Part shown: in pieces, positions 1 to 5,972 of the stretch
How positions within the stretch are numbered: position 1 is the first letter of the stretch
Layout: each line of letters starts with the position of its first letter
Origin: Candidatus Bathyarchaeota archaeon
GTDB taxonomy: Archaea; Thermoproteota; Bathyarchaeia; EX4484-135
Assembly (NCBI GenBank): GCA_011040545.1
Contig: DQYM01000069.1
Coordinates: forward strand, 1 to 10,664
Reading direction: 5' to 3'
Length of the DNA stretch: 10,664 nucleotides
Notes under the pieces: model-generated
Databases searched by the model: none
The model's input: only the letters and a program-made list of their open reading frames with translations
What the model was told of the DNA's origin: nothing
Program-made: the position numbers and the translations under genes

Positions 1-10
1 ACACGCCCAT
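1..10 (-). CDS. Start of a further minus-strand gene, cut by the window edge
   Basis: Only the first few bases are present. An ATG at 10..8 overlaps the stop of the upstream metalloprotease-like gene (TGATG), and a GTG lies at 4..2. A strong Shine-Dalgarno sequence lies at 9..17. Its GGAGGTG core touches the ATG but sits 6 nt before the GTG, so the GTG is the better-spaced start. The tight coupling suggests co-transcription and translational coupling with the HExxH gene. Nothing can be said about the product. Confidence 0.4.
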
Positions 11-17
11 CACCTCC
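9..17 (-). promoter_or_regulatory. Perfect Shine-Dalgarno sequence for the gene at the left edge
   Basis: Read on the minus strand, this is GGAGGTGAT, fully complementary to the usual archaeal 16S rRNA 3' end. It lies inside the last codons of the HExxH gene and in front of the edge gene. It implies that this organism uses Shine-Dalgarno initiation for genes inside operons, in contrast to the leaderless-style first genes elsewhere in the window. Confidence 0.75.
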
Positions 18-540
18 TCAAGAAGCGTCCTCTAAGCTCAAGCAGGTGCCTAGCGAAATCAAGGGCACCACCAGCTCGGCTTGCGTACCTCAGGAACTCC
101 TCATAAAGGGCCTTTAGGTCAGCCTCATCCATGCTGATCCCCCTTAGCTGCTCATAGAAGCGTAGCTCTGATAGCTGCTCCTTGAAGTCCTCCACTAAGA
201 CCATCTTAAGCCCTACCCCATCCCTTAGCTCAGTTGATATAGCCCGTTCTACCAACCTAGCTAGCACCTCATCTACAAACGTCCTATCTGGCTCGGGGAG
301 CTCCTCAAGCCAGGGCATGGCCTCCCTAGCGACCTGGTGGGCTAGCTCATGGATTATTATATGGAGGGCATGTGATATCGCCATCCTAATGTCCTTCAGG
401 AGCCCTGGGCTAGCTTCAAGCCCAAAGAGCCCCATTAGCTTCTCTACGGCAATTGGTATGGCCGTGCCGAGTTCCTCCTTAAGCTCCTCAACTAGGCCCC
501 TTAACCTACCTTCTACCATCGCTATGGCCATCATGTCCAT
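10..540 (-). CDS. Small HExxH putative zinc metalloprotease-like protein, function unknown
   Basis: This 176-aa protein is not one I recognise by name. The visible signature is HELAH at residues 64-68 in a predicted helix that starts near residue 50, the classic HExxH zinc site. About 22 residues later a second helix carries D90, E91 and E98, which fits a gluzincin layout with E91 or E98 as third zinc ligand. The rest is mostly helical and charged, with no signal peptide and no membrane segment, so a cytosolic protein is likely. Several starts are possible (ATG at 540, 534, 531 and 519). A TATA-like ATTAAAG at 554-560 sits 26 nt before the ATG at 531, which would suit a leaderless start there. 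The gene heads an operon, because a strong Shine-Dalgarno and another start codon follow its stop directly. Peptidase activity is inferred from the motif alone. Confidence 0.75.
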   Translation of the reverse strand: MDMMAIAMVEGRLRGLVEELKEELGTAIPIAVEKLMGLFGLEASPGLLKDIRMAISHALHIIIHELAHQVAREAMPWLEELPEPDRTFVDEVLARLVERAISTELRDGVGLKMVLVEDFKEQLSELRFYEQLRGISMDEADLKALYEEFLRYASRAGGALDFARHLLELRGRFLRR

Positions 541-553
541 GCTAATAAGGCTT

Positions 554-560
554 CTTTAAT
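554..560 (-). promoter_or_regulatory. TATA-like box for the HExxH gene
   Basis: On the minus strand this reads ATTAAAG, in the 92-bp intergenic region shared with divergent lysS. Its centre is about 17 nt from the first possible ATG and 23-26 nt from the in-frame ATGs at 534 and 531. Archaeal TATA boxes usually lie about 26 nt before the transcription start, so one of the latter starts on a leaderless mRNA is plausible. Confidence 0.4.
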
Positions 561-598
561 CCCTCGGGGTAGCTAGCAGCTTGGTGCCTGGTGCAAAC

Positions 599-608
599 GC
601 TAATTAGC
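599..608 (+). promoter_or_regulatory. TATA-like box and palindrome upstream of lysS
   Basis: This is the only A/T-rich patch upstream of lysS. It is a perfect 10-bp palindrome, GCTAATTAGC. Its centre is about 29 nt before the lysS ATG, which places the transcription start at or very near the start codon. No Shine-Dalgarno precedes the ATG, which agrees with a leaderless mRNA. The palindrome could also be an operator, but that is speculation. Confidence 0.45.
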
Positions 609-632
609 TTCTGCTCCATAGGCCAGTGAAAC

Positions 633-2267
633 ATGGGAGCTGAGAGGGGAAGGGAGATAATAGGCCGTGGGACGTGGGTGGATAAGGTAGCTAAGGAGAT
701 AATTGAGCGTGAGGAGAGGCTTGGCCGTAAGCTAGATGTGCTTAGGGCGGAGATGGGCATAGGTGCCTCTGGCATACCACACCTAGGTAGCTTTAGCGAT
801 GCTGCTAGGGCACACGCCGTGAAGCTAGCCCTTGAGGACCTCTCTGGCCGAAGGGCAGAGATGATTGCCTTTGCCGATGACATGGATGGCCTACGCTCCG
901 TCCCCCTCGGCATGCCCCGTGAGCTTAAGGAGTGGATAGGGCACCCAGTATGCCGTATCCCCGACCCCTGGTCGTGTCATGAGAGCTTTGCCGACCACGT
1001 AGAGCACATGCTCATGGAGGCCATGGATGCCTGTGGCCTAGAGTACACATTCGTGTCTGGCCACGAGGCCTATAGGCGTGGCCTCCTAGCACCACAGATA
1101 AGGACCATACTCACCAGGGCCGAGCAGGTCGGCCGTATAGTATCGGAGGTAACTGGCTCTGAGAAGTACCTAGAGGCCCTTCCTTACTTCGCCATCTGCG
1201 AGGAGTGTGGCCGTATCTACACGACCAGGGCCTACGCATTTGACCCAAGGACAGATCGTGTGGCCTACAGGTGCGAGGGAGCCGAGATAAAGGGTCGGTG
1301 GCTTGAGGGATGTGGGCACGAAGGTGAGGCAAGCATAAGGCGTGATGATGGAAAGCTGGCCTGGGTAGCAGGTGAGTTTGCTGCACGCTGGGCAGCCCTC
1401 AAGATATGCTTTGAGGCCTATGGGAAGGATATAGAGGCATCTGTTATATCAAATGATAGGATATGCCGTGAGGTCCTTGGCTTTGAGCCACCATACCACG
1501 TCCGCTATGAGCTCTTCCTAGATAAGAGTGGTCGTAAGATGTCTAAGTCAGTAGGCAACATCTTAACGCCACAGCTATGGCTTAAGTACGGCCCACCTCA
1601 GAGCCTCCTGCTCCTGATGCTCAAGAGGTTCGTTGGCGCCCGCAAGGTGGATATAACAGATGTGCCTAGGTACACGGATGAGCTAGATAAGCTTGAGCAG
1701 GTATACTTCGGCTTAATTGAGGTAAGGGATGAGTTTGAGAGGGCCAAGCTAAGGGGCCTCTACGAGTACGTATGGCACCTAAGGCCACCTAAGCGCCCAA
1801 TGGGCGTCTACGTGCCCTACAACCTACTTGCCTACCTAGCCCTCATAGCACCCAGGGGCTCAGAGGAGGAATACATAATCTCATCCCTCAGGGCCTACGG
1901 CCTCTTGAGTAAGGGGCAGCCAGTACCAGATAGGCTCCTAGAGAAGATACGATATGCCATTAGGTGGTCCCGTGATTTTGGCGCCCAGCTAGTGGAGAAG
2001 GAAGAGCGGGTAGAGCTCTCAGGTGCTGAGAAGGAGGCTGTCCTTGAGCTAGCTGACTTCCTATCAACGGAGAGGGCTGGCGAGGAAGTGCAGAATGCTA
2101 TCTTTGAGATAGCTAGGACTCACGGCCTTAAGCCAGCAGATTTCTTCAGGCTCCTATACACGATACTGCTTGGCATGCCAAGGGGGCCAAGGCTAGGGCC
2201 ATATATAGCTCGTGTGGGCTGCCGAAGGGTAGCTGAAGCACTTAGGAAGGCAGCGGGGGCCAGCTAG
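633..2267 (+). CDS. lysS: Lysyl-tRNA synthetase, class I
   Basis: The enzyme charges tRNA-Lys with lysine using ATP, in the cytoplasm. This is the class I form typical of many archaea and unrelated to the usual class II enzyme. The 544-aa length fits the family. The Rossmann-fold HIGH-type motif is HLGS at residues 50-53, in the SGIPHLGS context. KMSKS is at 302-306, followed by VGNI. Four cysteines, C189, C192, C214 and C227, form the zinc-binding insertion seen in this family. The block around residues 243-290 (VAGEFAARWAAL, then the GKD segment) matches the conserved region before KMSKS. The C-terminal half is helical and forms the anticodon-binding part. The ATG at 633 lacks a Shine-Dalgarno but has a TATA-like box about 29 nt upstream, as expected for a leaderless mRNA. 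The gene ends 1 nt from the stop of the convergent methyltransferase gene. Confidence 0.95.
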   Translation: MGAERGREIIGRGTWVDKVAKEIIEREERLGRKLDVLRAEMGIGASGIPHLGSFSDAARAHAVKLALEDLSGRRAEMIAFADDMDGLRSVPLGMPRELKEWIGHPVCRIPDPWSCHESFADHVEHMLMEAMDACGLEYTFVSGHEAYRRGLLAPQIRTILTRAEQVGRIVSEVTGSEKYLEALPYFAICEECGRIYTTRAYAFDPRTDRVAYRCEGAEIKGRWLEGCGHEGEASIRRDDGKLAWVAGEFAARWAALKICFEAYGKDIEASVISNDRICREVLGFEPPYHVRYELFLDKSGRKMSKSVGNILTPQLWLKYGPPQSLLLLMLKRFVGARKVDITDVPRYTDELDKLEQVYFGLIEVRDEFERAKLRGLYEYVWHLRPPKRPMGVYVPYNLLAYLALIAPRGSEEEYIISSLRAYGLLSKGQPVPDRLLEKIRYAIRWSRDFGAQLVEKEERVELSGAEKEAVLELADFLSTERAGEEVQNAIFEIARTHGLKPADFFRLLYTILLGMPRGPRLGPYIARVGCRRVAEALRKAAGAS

Positions 2268-2282
2268 CTCAGCCAGGCCCCC
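2255..2282. repeat. Perfect inverted repeat across the lysS/methyltransferase convergent stops
   Basis: GGGGGCC (2255-2261) and GGCCCCC (2276-2282) form a perfect 7-bp stem around a 14-nt loop that contains both stop codons. TTT follows on the plus strand. It could form a hairpin at the 3' ends of both transcripts. Archaeal termination mainly depends on U-runs, and there is none beyond the three T's, so a terminator role is only a possibility. Confidence 0.6.
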
Positions 2283-3168
2283 TTTGCTCCCTCACGGCCA
2301 CTATAAAGGCCCTTAGCTCCCTAACCACCCTGGCACCTAGGGCCTCTACCTTGTGCCTAAGGTCTTCTAGCCTATACCTGATGAACTCCTCCTCGGCCTC
2401 GCTAAAGCTAAGGGCTTTATACCTCTCCTCTGCCCTCCTCAGCAAGGCAAGCAGGTCCCTCTCCTCCTCAAATAGCTCAACCTTCACCACCCTAAAGCCA
2501 GATGAGGCCAGAAGGCCCTTCAAGGCCGTTAGGTAGAGGTTGCCAAAGCCTAGCATGTGGGAGCCTAGGTGAAGGAAGTCCCTAAGGGGGCCTGAGATAT
2601 CATGCCCTCCCTCTGATAACTCCCTCAGGGCCTGGAGCTCATGTAGAATTCCCCTTATCTCATTTAGGAGGGCATCTTTCTCATCCCTTGGACATGGCTC
2701 CCTTATTGTGAGCTTGCCACCTGGCTTCAATATACGGGCTACCTCAGATATTATGCGTTTGACAATAAGCCAGGGATGGTGGTGGAGCATGTAACTGATG
2801 TTCACTACATCAAATGCCCTATCTTTAAATGGCATATCTGTGGCATCAGCAGCAAGCAAATAGGCCCTACGTCCCTTGAGGACCTCTTTAGCTAGCTCCA
2901 AGGCCCCAAGCGATATATCAAATCCTACTACCTCGCAGGGGCTTGCCTCTAGGATGGCTAGGGCATCTGGCCCGTATCCGCAACCTACATCCAGGATTAG
3001 GCCAGAGAGGCTGAGCTCCTTATAGGAAGTAGCTCTCTTCCTTGCTGATTCCACCACTTGCCTTGGCTTAAGCTCCCTAGCCCTCCTACCGAACCTCTCT
3101 GCCTCGTGGAGCTTCTTGGCCATGTAAATGGGGCTCCTGAGGATGGCTTCTTCATGGCCTCCACCCAC
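2269..3168 (-). CDS. Class I SAM-dependent methyltransferase (UbiE/type 11-like), substrate unknown
   Basis: Numbering is from the GTG at 3168 (299 aa). Motif I is DVGCGYG at 60-66. The acidic residue that binds the SAM ribose is D84 in VVGFDIS. A following motif with D108 (ADATDMPF) contacts adenine, and the post-motif LKPGGKLTIREP lies at 147-158. A long, mostly helical C-terminal part of about 140 residues presumably sets the substrate. HHH at 128-130 lies where type 11 enzymes often have a similar H-rich turn. The start is uncertain. An ATG at 3240 would overlap the upstream gene by 35 nt and adds a Gly/Pro-rich stretch that looks non-coding. The GTG at 3168 has GGTG 5 nt upstream, and the ATG at 3123 has AGGAG 10 nt upstream. 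It is the last gene of the SWIM/RPA-like cluster, 37 nt after the RPA-like gene. Small-molecule, RNA or protein substrates are all possible. Confidence 0.85.
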   Translation of the reverse strand: MGGGHEEAILRSPIYMAKKLHEAERFGRRARELKPRQVVESARKRATSYKELSLSGLILDVGCGYGPDALAILEASPCEVVGFDISLGALELAKEVLKGRRAYLLAADATDMPFKDRAFDVVNISYMLHHHPWLIVKRIISEVARILKPGGKLTIREPCPRDEKDALLNEIRGILHELQALRELSEGGHDISGPLRDFLHLGSHMLGFGNLYLTALKGLLASSGFRVVKVELFEEERDLLALLRRAEERYKALSFSEAEEEFIRYRLEDLRHKVEALGARVVRELRAFIVAVREQRGPG

Positions 3169-3205
3169 TGCCACACCACCCGCCCAGTAGGTAGGGCTAG
3201 GGGCG

Positions 3206-4717
3206 CTAATCCAGGTTGGCCTTCCTCCCAGGCCCCTCAACGACCTCTATGAAGGATGCCACCCCAGTTGTTAGCTCTAAGCCCCAAGGCCCCTCACGTG
3301 CCCTTACGTTGTGGACCCTTATCTTCGTCCCAACTGGGATTGAGATCAGCTGGTCGGCTAGGTCCCGCCAGGCTGAGAGCCTCATCTGGCCAGTTCCATC
3401 GCTTACCTGTGTGCTCGCTACGCTCACTACATCGCCAGAGGACGTTACGACCTCCCTTAGCTCAGGGGCAGCTTCTATAATGACCTCAACTGTAAATGGG
3501 CCACCTGGCCCCTTTATCTCACCAAGGGGCTTTAGCTCTGCCTTAGTTACCTGTGGCACTTCTACATCAAGCCCTTCTGGGTTCAGCTCAATAGATCCAA
3601 GCTTGCCGATGTTCAGCACTAGCTCGCCCCTCCGCTCCCTCACGTAGGCATTCCTGAGCAACAGGACATCGCCTGGCCTCACCTGGCTAGCTAACTCAGC
3701 CTTATCGTTCCATAGGTCTAGCCTCACGGCCCCACTCTCATCTGCTACTACGAGCGTGGCCACCTTCCCCGTCCTAACGGGCCTAATGCCCCCTACCCTA
3801 AGGACCTTCACGGCCATGCTAATGCCAGATTGACCTGGCTTTAGCTCTGAAATCTTAACTGCCCCTTCCAAGCCGATTTCAACTTTCTCTGATAGGACCT
3901 CAACCTGGACCTCCCTCTCAGCATGGAGCTCCAGCTCGCCAGTGAGCGTCTCCTTTACCTTAGCCCCTAGTACACGGATCTTGGTGCCTAGCTCAAGCCC
4001 ATCACAGGCATCTGCAGCCCTATCCCAGAGGACTACCGTTATGCTGCCCGTCCCATCCCTCACTCGGAGCCTAAGCACCTTCCCCTGGGAGCCATCTGGC
4101 CTCCTGAACACGGTTGGCCCCCTCATGGCGGTTACGAAGCCCTCTACGCTCGCTATGGGCGTGCTAGGCCCTATGGAGCTTATCTCAACTGGCTCTGGGA
4201 ATGGGCTTGGGAAGGCGCTTTCATCTACGCCAGCTGGCTCAACCTCTATGGTGGACCTAGGCCCCACGTGGACCTCCACTACGCCCCTAAGCCCCTCCCT
4301 CGTGCGGGCATGGGCTATCCTCACGACCTGGCCTACCTCAAGCGTGCCATCACGGACTAGCTCTGCCTTATCACCCCATAGGACAACCCTAACTGAGCCC
4401 GTCCCATCTGCTAGCCTCAGGCTAGCCATCTTGCCAGTAGAGCCATCCCTACGCCTGAAGACCTTAACGCCCCAGATCCTCATTATTCGGCCAGTTATGG
4501 TAACATCGCTTAGGCCAGTTACCAAATCCCCTATTGGTATGCCTACGTCCGTGCCCCCCTCTAGCTCAACCCCTAGCTCCTTAGCTACCTCAAGGGCTGA
4601 GATCAGCATGCTAACGCCAAGTGCCCTAGCCCTCTCCTCTATGGCCCTTAGGAGCTCCTCACGTGAGAGGCCAGGCTCAGCAGCTAGTATGCGCTCTACC
4701 ACCTCCTCTAACGACAT
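3206..4717 (-). CDS. RPA-like protein with four OB folds (ssDNA-binding, replication factor A family)
   Basis: The 503-aa protein has a short helical N-terminal domain (about 1-60) followed by four OB-fold units at roughly 68-160, 180-275, 285-380 and 395-493. Each unit carries the same core: DGTGSVRVVLW at 104-114, DGTGSITVVLW at 221-231, DESGAVRLDLW at 326-336 and DGTGQMRLSAW at 440-450. This is the archaeal replication protein A pattern, binding single-stranded DNA in replication, repair and recombination. Units 1 and 2 are closest to each other (VFRRxDGSxGK precedes the core in both). Unit 4 is the most diverged. I see no zinc finger; the only cysteine is C238. Archaeal genomes often hold more than one RPA paralogue, so this may not be the main one. 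The gene is third in a minus-strand cluster after a SWIM-domain gene and a 47-aa membrane protein, 32 nt downstream of the latter. Purine-rich GAGGG precedes the ATG. Confidence 0.88.
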   Translation of the reverse strand: MSLEEVVERILAAEPGLSREELLRAIEERARALGVSMLISALEVAKELGVELEGGTDVGIPIGDLVTGLSDVTITGRIMRIWGVKVFRRRDGSTGKMASLRLADGTGSVRVVLWGDKAELVRDGTLEVGQVVRIAHARTREGLRGVVEVHVGPRSTIEVEPAGVDESAFPSPFPEPVEISSIGPSTPIASVEGFVTAMRGPTVFRRPDGSQGKVLRLRVRDGTGSITVVLWDRAADACDGLELGTKIRVLGAKVKETLTGELELHAEREVQVEVLSEKVEIGLEGAVKISELKPGQSGISMAVKVLRVGGIRPVRTGKVATLVVADESGAVRLDLWNDKAELASQVRPGDVLLLRNAYVRERRGELVLNIGKLGSIELNPEGLDVEVPQVTKAELKPLGEIKGPGGPFTVEVIIEAAPELREVVTSSGDVVSVASTQVSDGTGQMRLSAWRDLADQLISIPVGTKIRVHNVRAREGPWGLELTTGVASFIEVVEGPGRKANLD

Positions 4718-4749
4718 GCCCTTCCCTCTCCCACCTTGCCCCCTGCTGC

Positions 4750-4893
4750 CTACGCTCGCTTCTTCTCCCTCCCATAGGCTAGGTAGAGGAGGGCCAGTAA
4801 GAGCGTTATGAATATGAGGCCACTAGCTAGCGTCATGATTATGTCAAAGAAGCCACTCTTAGTTATGGCTGCTAGCACCCCCACCAGCCTCAT
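4750..4893 (-). CDS. 47-aa single-pass membrane protein, unknown function
   Basis: This small gene falls below usual ORF length cut-offs. It starts at the ATG at 4893, preceded by purine-rich GGAGGAGCTGAGGGG, and ends at TAG 4750-4752. The product is a short N-terminal stretch, one hydrophobic helix (about residues 15-40, FFDIIMTLASGLIFITLLLA and onward) and a basic tail, GREKKRA, which suggests a cytoplasmic C-terminus. It overlaps the last 35 nt of the SWIM gene in another frame and ends 32 nt before the RPA-like gene, so it fills an otherwise empty 141-bp gap in a same-strand operon. Overlap, ribosome-site-like sequence and membrane helix together support a real gene. I do not recognise the family. 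A membrane anchor or regulator for the neighbouring proteins is one possibility. Confidence 0.7.
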   Translation of the reverse strand: MRLVGVLAAITKSGFFDIIMTLASGLIFITLLLALLYLAYGREKKRA

Positions 4894-5290
4894 GGCCCCT
4901 CAGCTCCTCCACCAAGGCCTCATACTCCTCGTCATCGCACTCAACTACCTCGTGCCAATTTAAGCACTCCGCTAGCCTCTGTGCTATGATGTGGTAGCAT
5001 AGCCTTACCTCACCATCTATGACCCTGAAGTAGAAGTCATCACAGGAGCAATACGGTGCCCCAGGCATGACTATGTACTCCTTCTCCTTCCCGACCACGG
5101 TCCAGACCACCCGCCCACTTGGCCTAAAGACGTACTTCTTCACCCTACGCTCCCTAAGGGCCTCAAGGGCGCTAGCTAGCCTCTTCCCAAAGGCCCTAAA
5201 CAGCCTTGCTAAGTGCGAGAACCTTAGGTGTCCAAGCTCACGGACCTCTGAGCAAACCTCATCAAGCTCTGCTAGGCCAGCACGGGCCAT
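4859..5290 (-). CDS. SWIM zinc-finger domain protein
   Basis: The 143-aa protein carries a SWIM-type zinc site, CxC-x14-CxH: C81, C83, C98 and H100, with the usual small beta-hairpin context (YIVMPGAPYCSC and DGEVRLCYH). An N-terminal helical segment (about 6-48) is followed by a short beta region (52-75), and the C-terminus is acidic. Stand-alone SWIM proteins of this size occur in archaea and are related to the domain in eukaryotic Sws1, a recombination (Shu complex) factor. A role in homologous recombination or ssDNA metabolism is therefore inferred, and the downstream RPA-like gene supports it. It is the first gene of a four-gene minus-strand cluster, and its 3' end overlaps the 47-aa gene. 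The ATG at 5290 is the only usable start, since no other in-frame start codon occurs before the upstream stop. A TATA-like box lies about 39 nt upstream. Confidence 0.85.
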   Translation of the reverse strand: MARAGLAELDEVCSEVRELGHLRFSHLARLFRAFGKRLASALEALRERRVKKYVFRPSGRVVWTVVGKEKEYIVMPGAPYCSCDDFYFRVIDGEVRLCYHIIAQRLAECLNWHEVVECDDEEYEALVEELRGHEAGGGASSHN

Positions 5291-5324
5291 GCCAATAGCC
5301 CAAGCGAGTAAGCTACATGGCCCT

Positions 5325-5333
5325 GGATAAATC
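5325..5333 (-). promoter_or_regulatory. TATA-like box for the SWIM/RPA-like operon
   Basis: GATTTATCC on the minus strand has its centre about 39 nt before the SWIM ATG. This predicts a transcription start near 5302 and a leader of about 12 nt. It is the only A/T-rich block upstream of this gene. Confidence 0.45.
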
Positions 5334-5367
5334 TTAGGTGCTCAAGGGCCTTCAGGCCAGGGGAACG

Positions 5368-5374
5368 CTTATCA
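5368..5374 (+). promoter_or_regulatory. TATA-like box for the winged-helix-like gene
   Basis: CTTATCA on the plus strand lies about 39 nt before a TTG (5410) and 48 nt before the ATG (5419) of the downstream gene. This predicts a transcription start around 5397, just at the GAGGT at 5398-5402. It is a weak match to the archaeal TATA consensus. Confidence 0.3.
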
Positions 5375-5397
5375 GTAGGCCCCCTAGCCCTCCCCCT

Positions 5398-5402
5398 GAG
5401 GT
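5398..5402 (+). promoter_or_regulatory. Shine-Dalgarno-like GAGGT that bears on the start choice
   Basis: GAGGT lies 7 nt before an in-frame TTG at 5410 and 16 nt before the ATG at 5419. The spacing favours TTG. If it is used, the protein begins three residues earlier than annotated. The motif is short enough to occur by chance. Confidence 0.35.
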
Positions 5403-5418
5403 AATCGGATTGCCCATA

Positions 5419-5958
5419 ATGATATACAAACTCCTGGTTGAGGCCGTTAAGGCATACGGGAGGCCAGTTACAACGAGGGAGCTCATGGAGTACGTGAGGA
5501 GGCGCATCCCGATGTGCGCAGATCACGTCCCCGACCACCTGCCAGTTCTGTACAAGCACGGCCTAGTTGAGAGGCACTTAGACCTCAAGCAGAAGGCCTA
5601 CGTCTGGGCACCTAAGGAGCCAGTTAGGTCGGAGGTTGAGCTAGCCCGTGAGTACCCAGAGCTGTTCATGGAGTCCATGTACTACTACGCCGTATCAGAG
5701 GAGGTAGCCGAGGGCCCCATCCCACTTGACATAGTGATAGAGCTGCTCTACGAGATATCAGGTGGTAGGGAGGAGAGGCCAAAGGTAAGCTTCGTTAGGA
5801 ATGTGCTAAAGCGCTTTAAGGAGAAGGAGCCAGAGCTGTACAAGCGCTTCGCCGAGAAGTTCCTAGCTAGGAAGGGTGAGGGAGGGGATCCAGAGCTCCT
5901 AAGGCTAGTTAAGCAGGTCATTAAGGAGCTAGCTGAAGAGGGGAAGGGGGCCAGCTAG
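5419..5958 (+). CDS. Winged-helix-like protein of unknown function
   Basis: I do not recognise this 179-aa protein. Its N-terminal 65 residues read like a small winged-helix or MarR-like DNA-binding fold: a helix (IYKLLVEAVKAYG), then PVTTRELMEYVRRR as a helix-turn-helix candidate, then HLPVLYKHGLVERHL and a short beta strand ending YVWAP as a wing. The remainder (70-175) is helical, charged and lysine/glutamate-rich, with no cysteine cluster and no membrane segment. The frame stays open upstream to a GTG at 5338, but that added part is Pro-rich and lies over the promoter region, so it is probably not translated. The TTG at 5410 is an alternative start with a better-placed Shine-Dalgarno. The gene is divergent from the SWIM operon, so a local regulator is possible. 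It ends in GAS-stop and overlaps the convergent phosphoesterase stop by 4 nt. Confidence 0.75.
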   Translation: MIYKLLVEAVKAYGRPVTTRELMEYVRRRIPMCADHVPDHLPVLYKHGLVERHLDLKQKAYVWAPKEPVRSEVELAREYPELFMESMYYYAVSEEVAEGPIPLDIVIELLYEISGGREERPKVSFVRNVLKRFKEKEPELYKRFAEKFLARKGEGGDPELLRLVKQVIKELAEEGKGAS

Positions 5959-5972
5959 AGTAGCCCCTTCCC
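5941..5972. repeat. Perfect inverted repeat across the second convergent stop-codon junction
   Basis: GGGAAGGGG (5941-5949) and CCCCTTCCC (5964-5972) form a perfect 9-bp stem around a 14-nt loop that contains both overlapping stop codons. The loop length and its position over the stops match the repeat at 2255-2282. A competing pair, CCAGCT (5951-5956) with AGCTGG (5974-5979), overlaps it. No U-run follows. Confidence 0.65.

Noticed and set aside
541..632. Possible small RNA or tRNA between the HExxH gene and lysS
   Set aside because: There is no cloverleaf, T-loop or stable long hairpin. The 92-bp gap is explained by two divergent promoters.
3942..4811. Long plus-strand open frame (289 codons) opposite the RPA-like gene
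   Set aside because: Its translation is a Ser/Thr/Pro/Leu-rich low-complexity string with no domain. It mirrors the codon pattern of the well-supported RPA-like gene and has no promoter or ribosome site.
5338..5418. GTG at 5338 as start of the winged-helix-like gene
   Set aside because: The added 27 residues are Pro-rich and unstructured, the codon lies next to the SWIM operon TATA box, and better starts exist at 5410 and 5419.
5272..5559. Minus-strand open frame of 95 codons across the SWIM promoter region
   Set aside because: It overlaps the start of the SWIM gene and the opposite winged-helix-like gene, has no recognisable domain, and contains the intergenic promoter.
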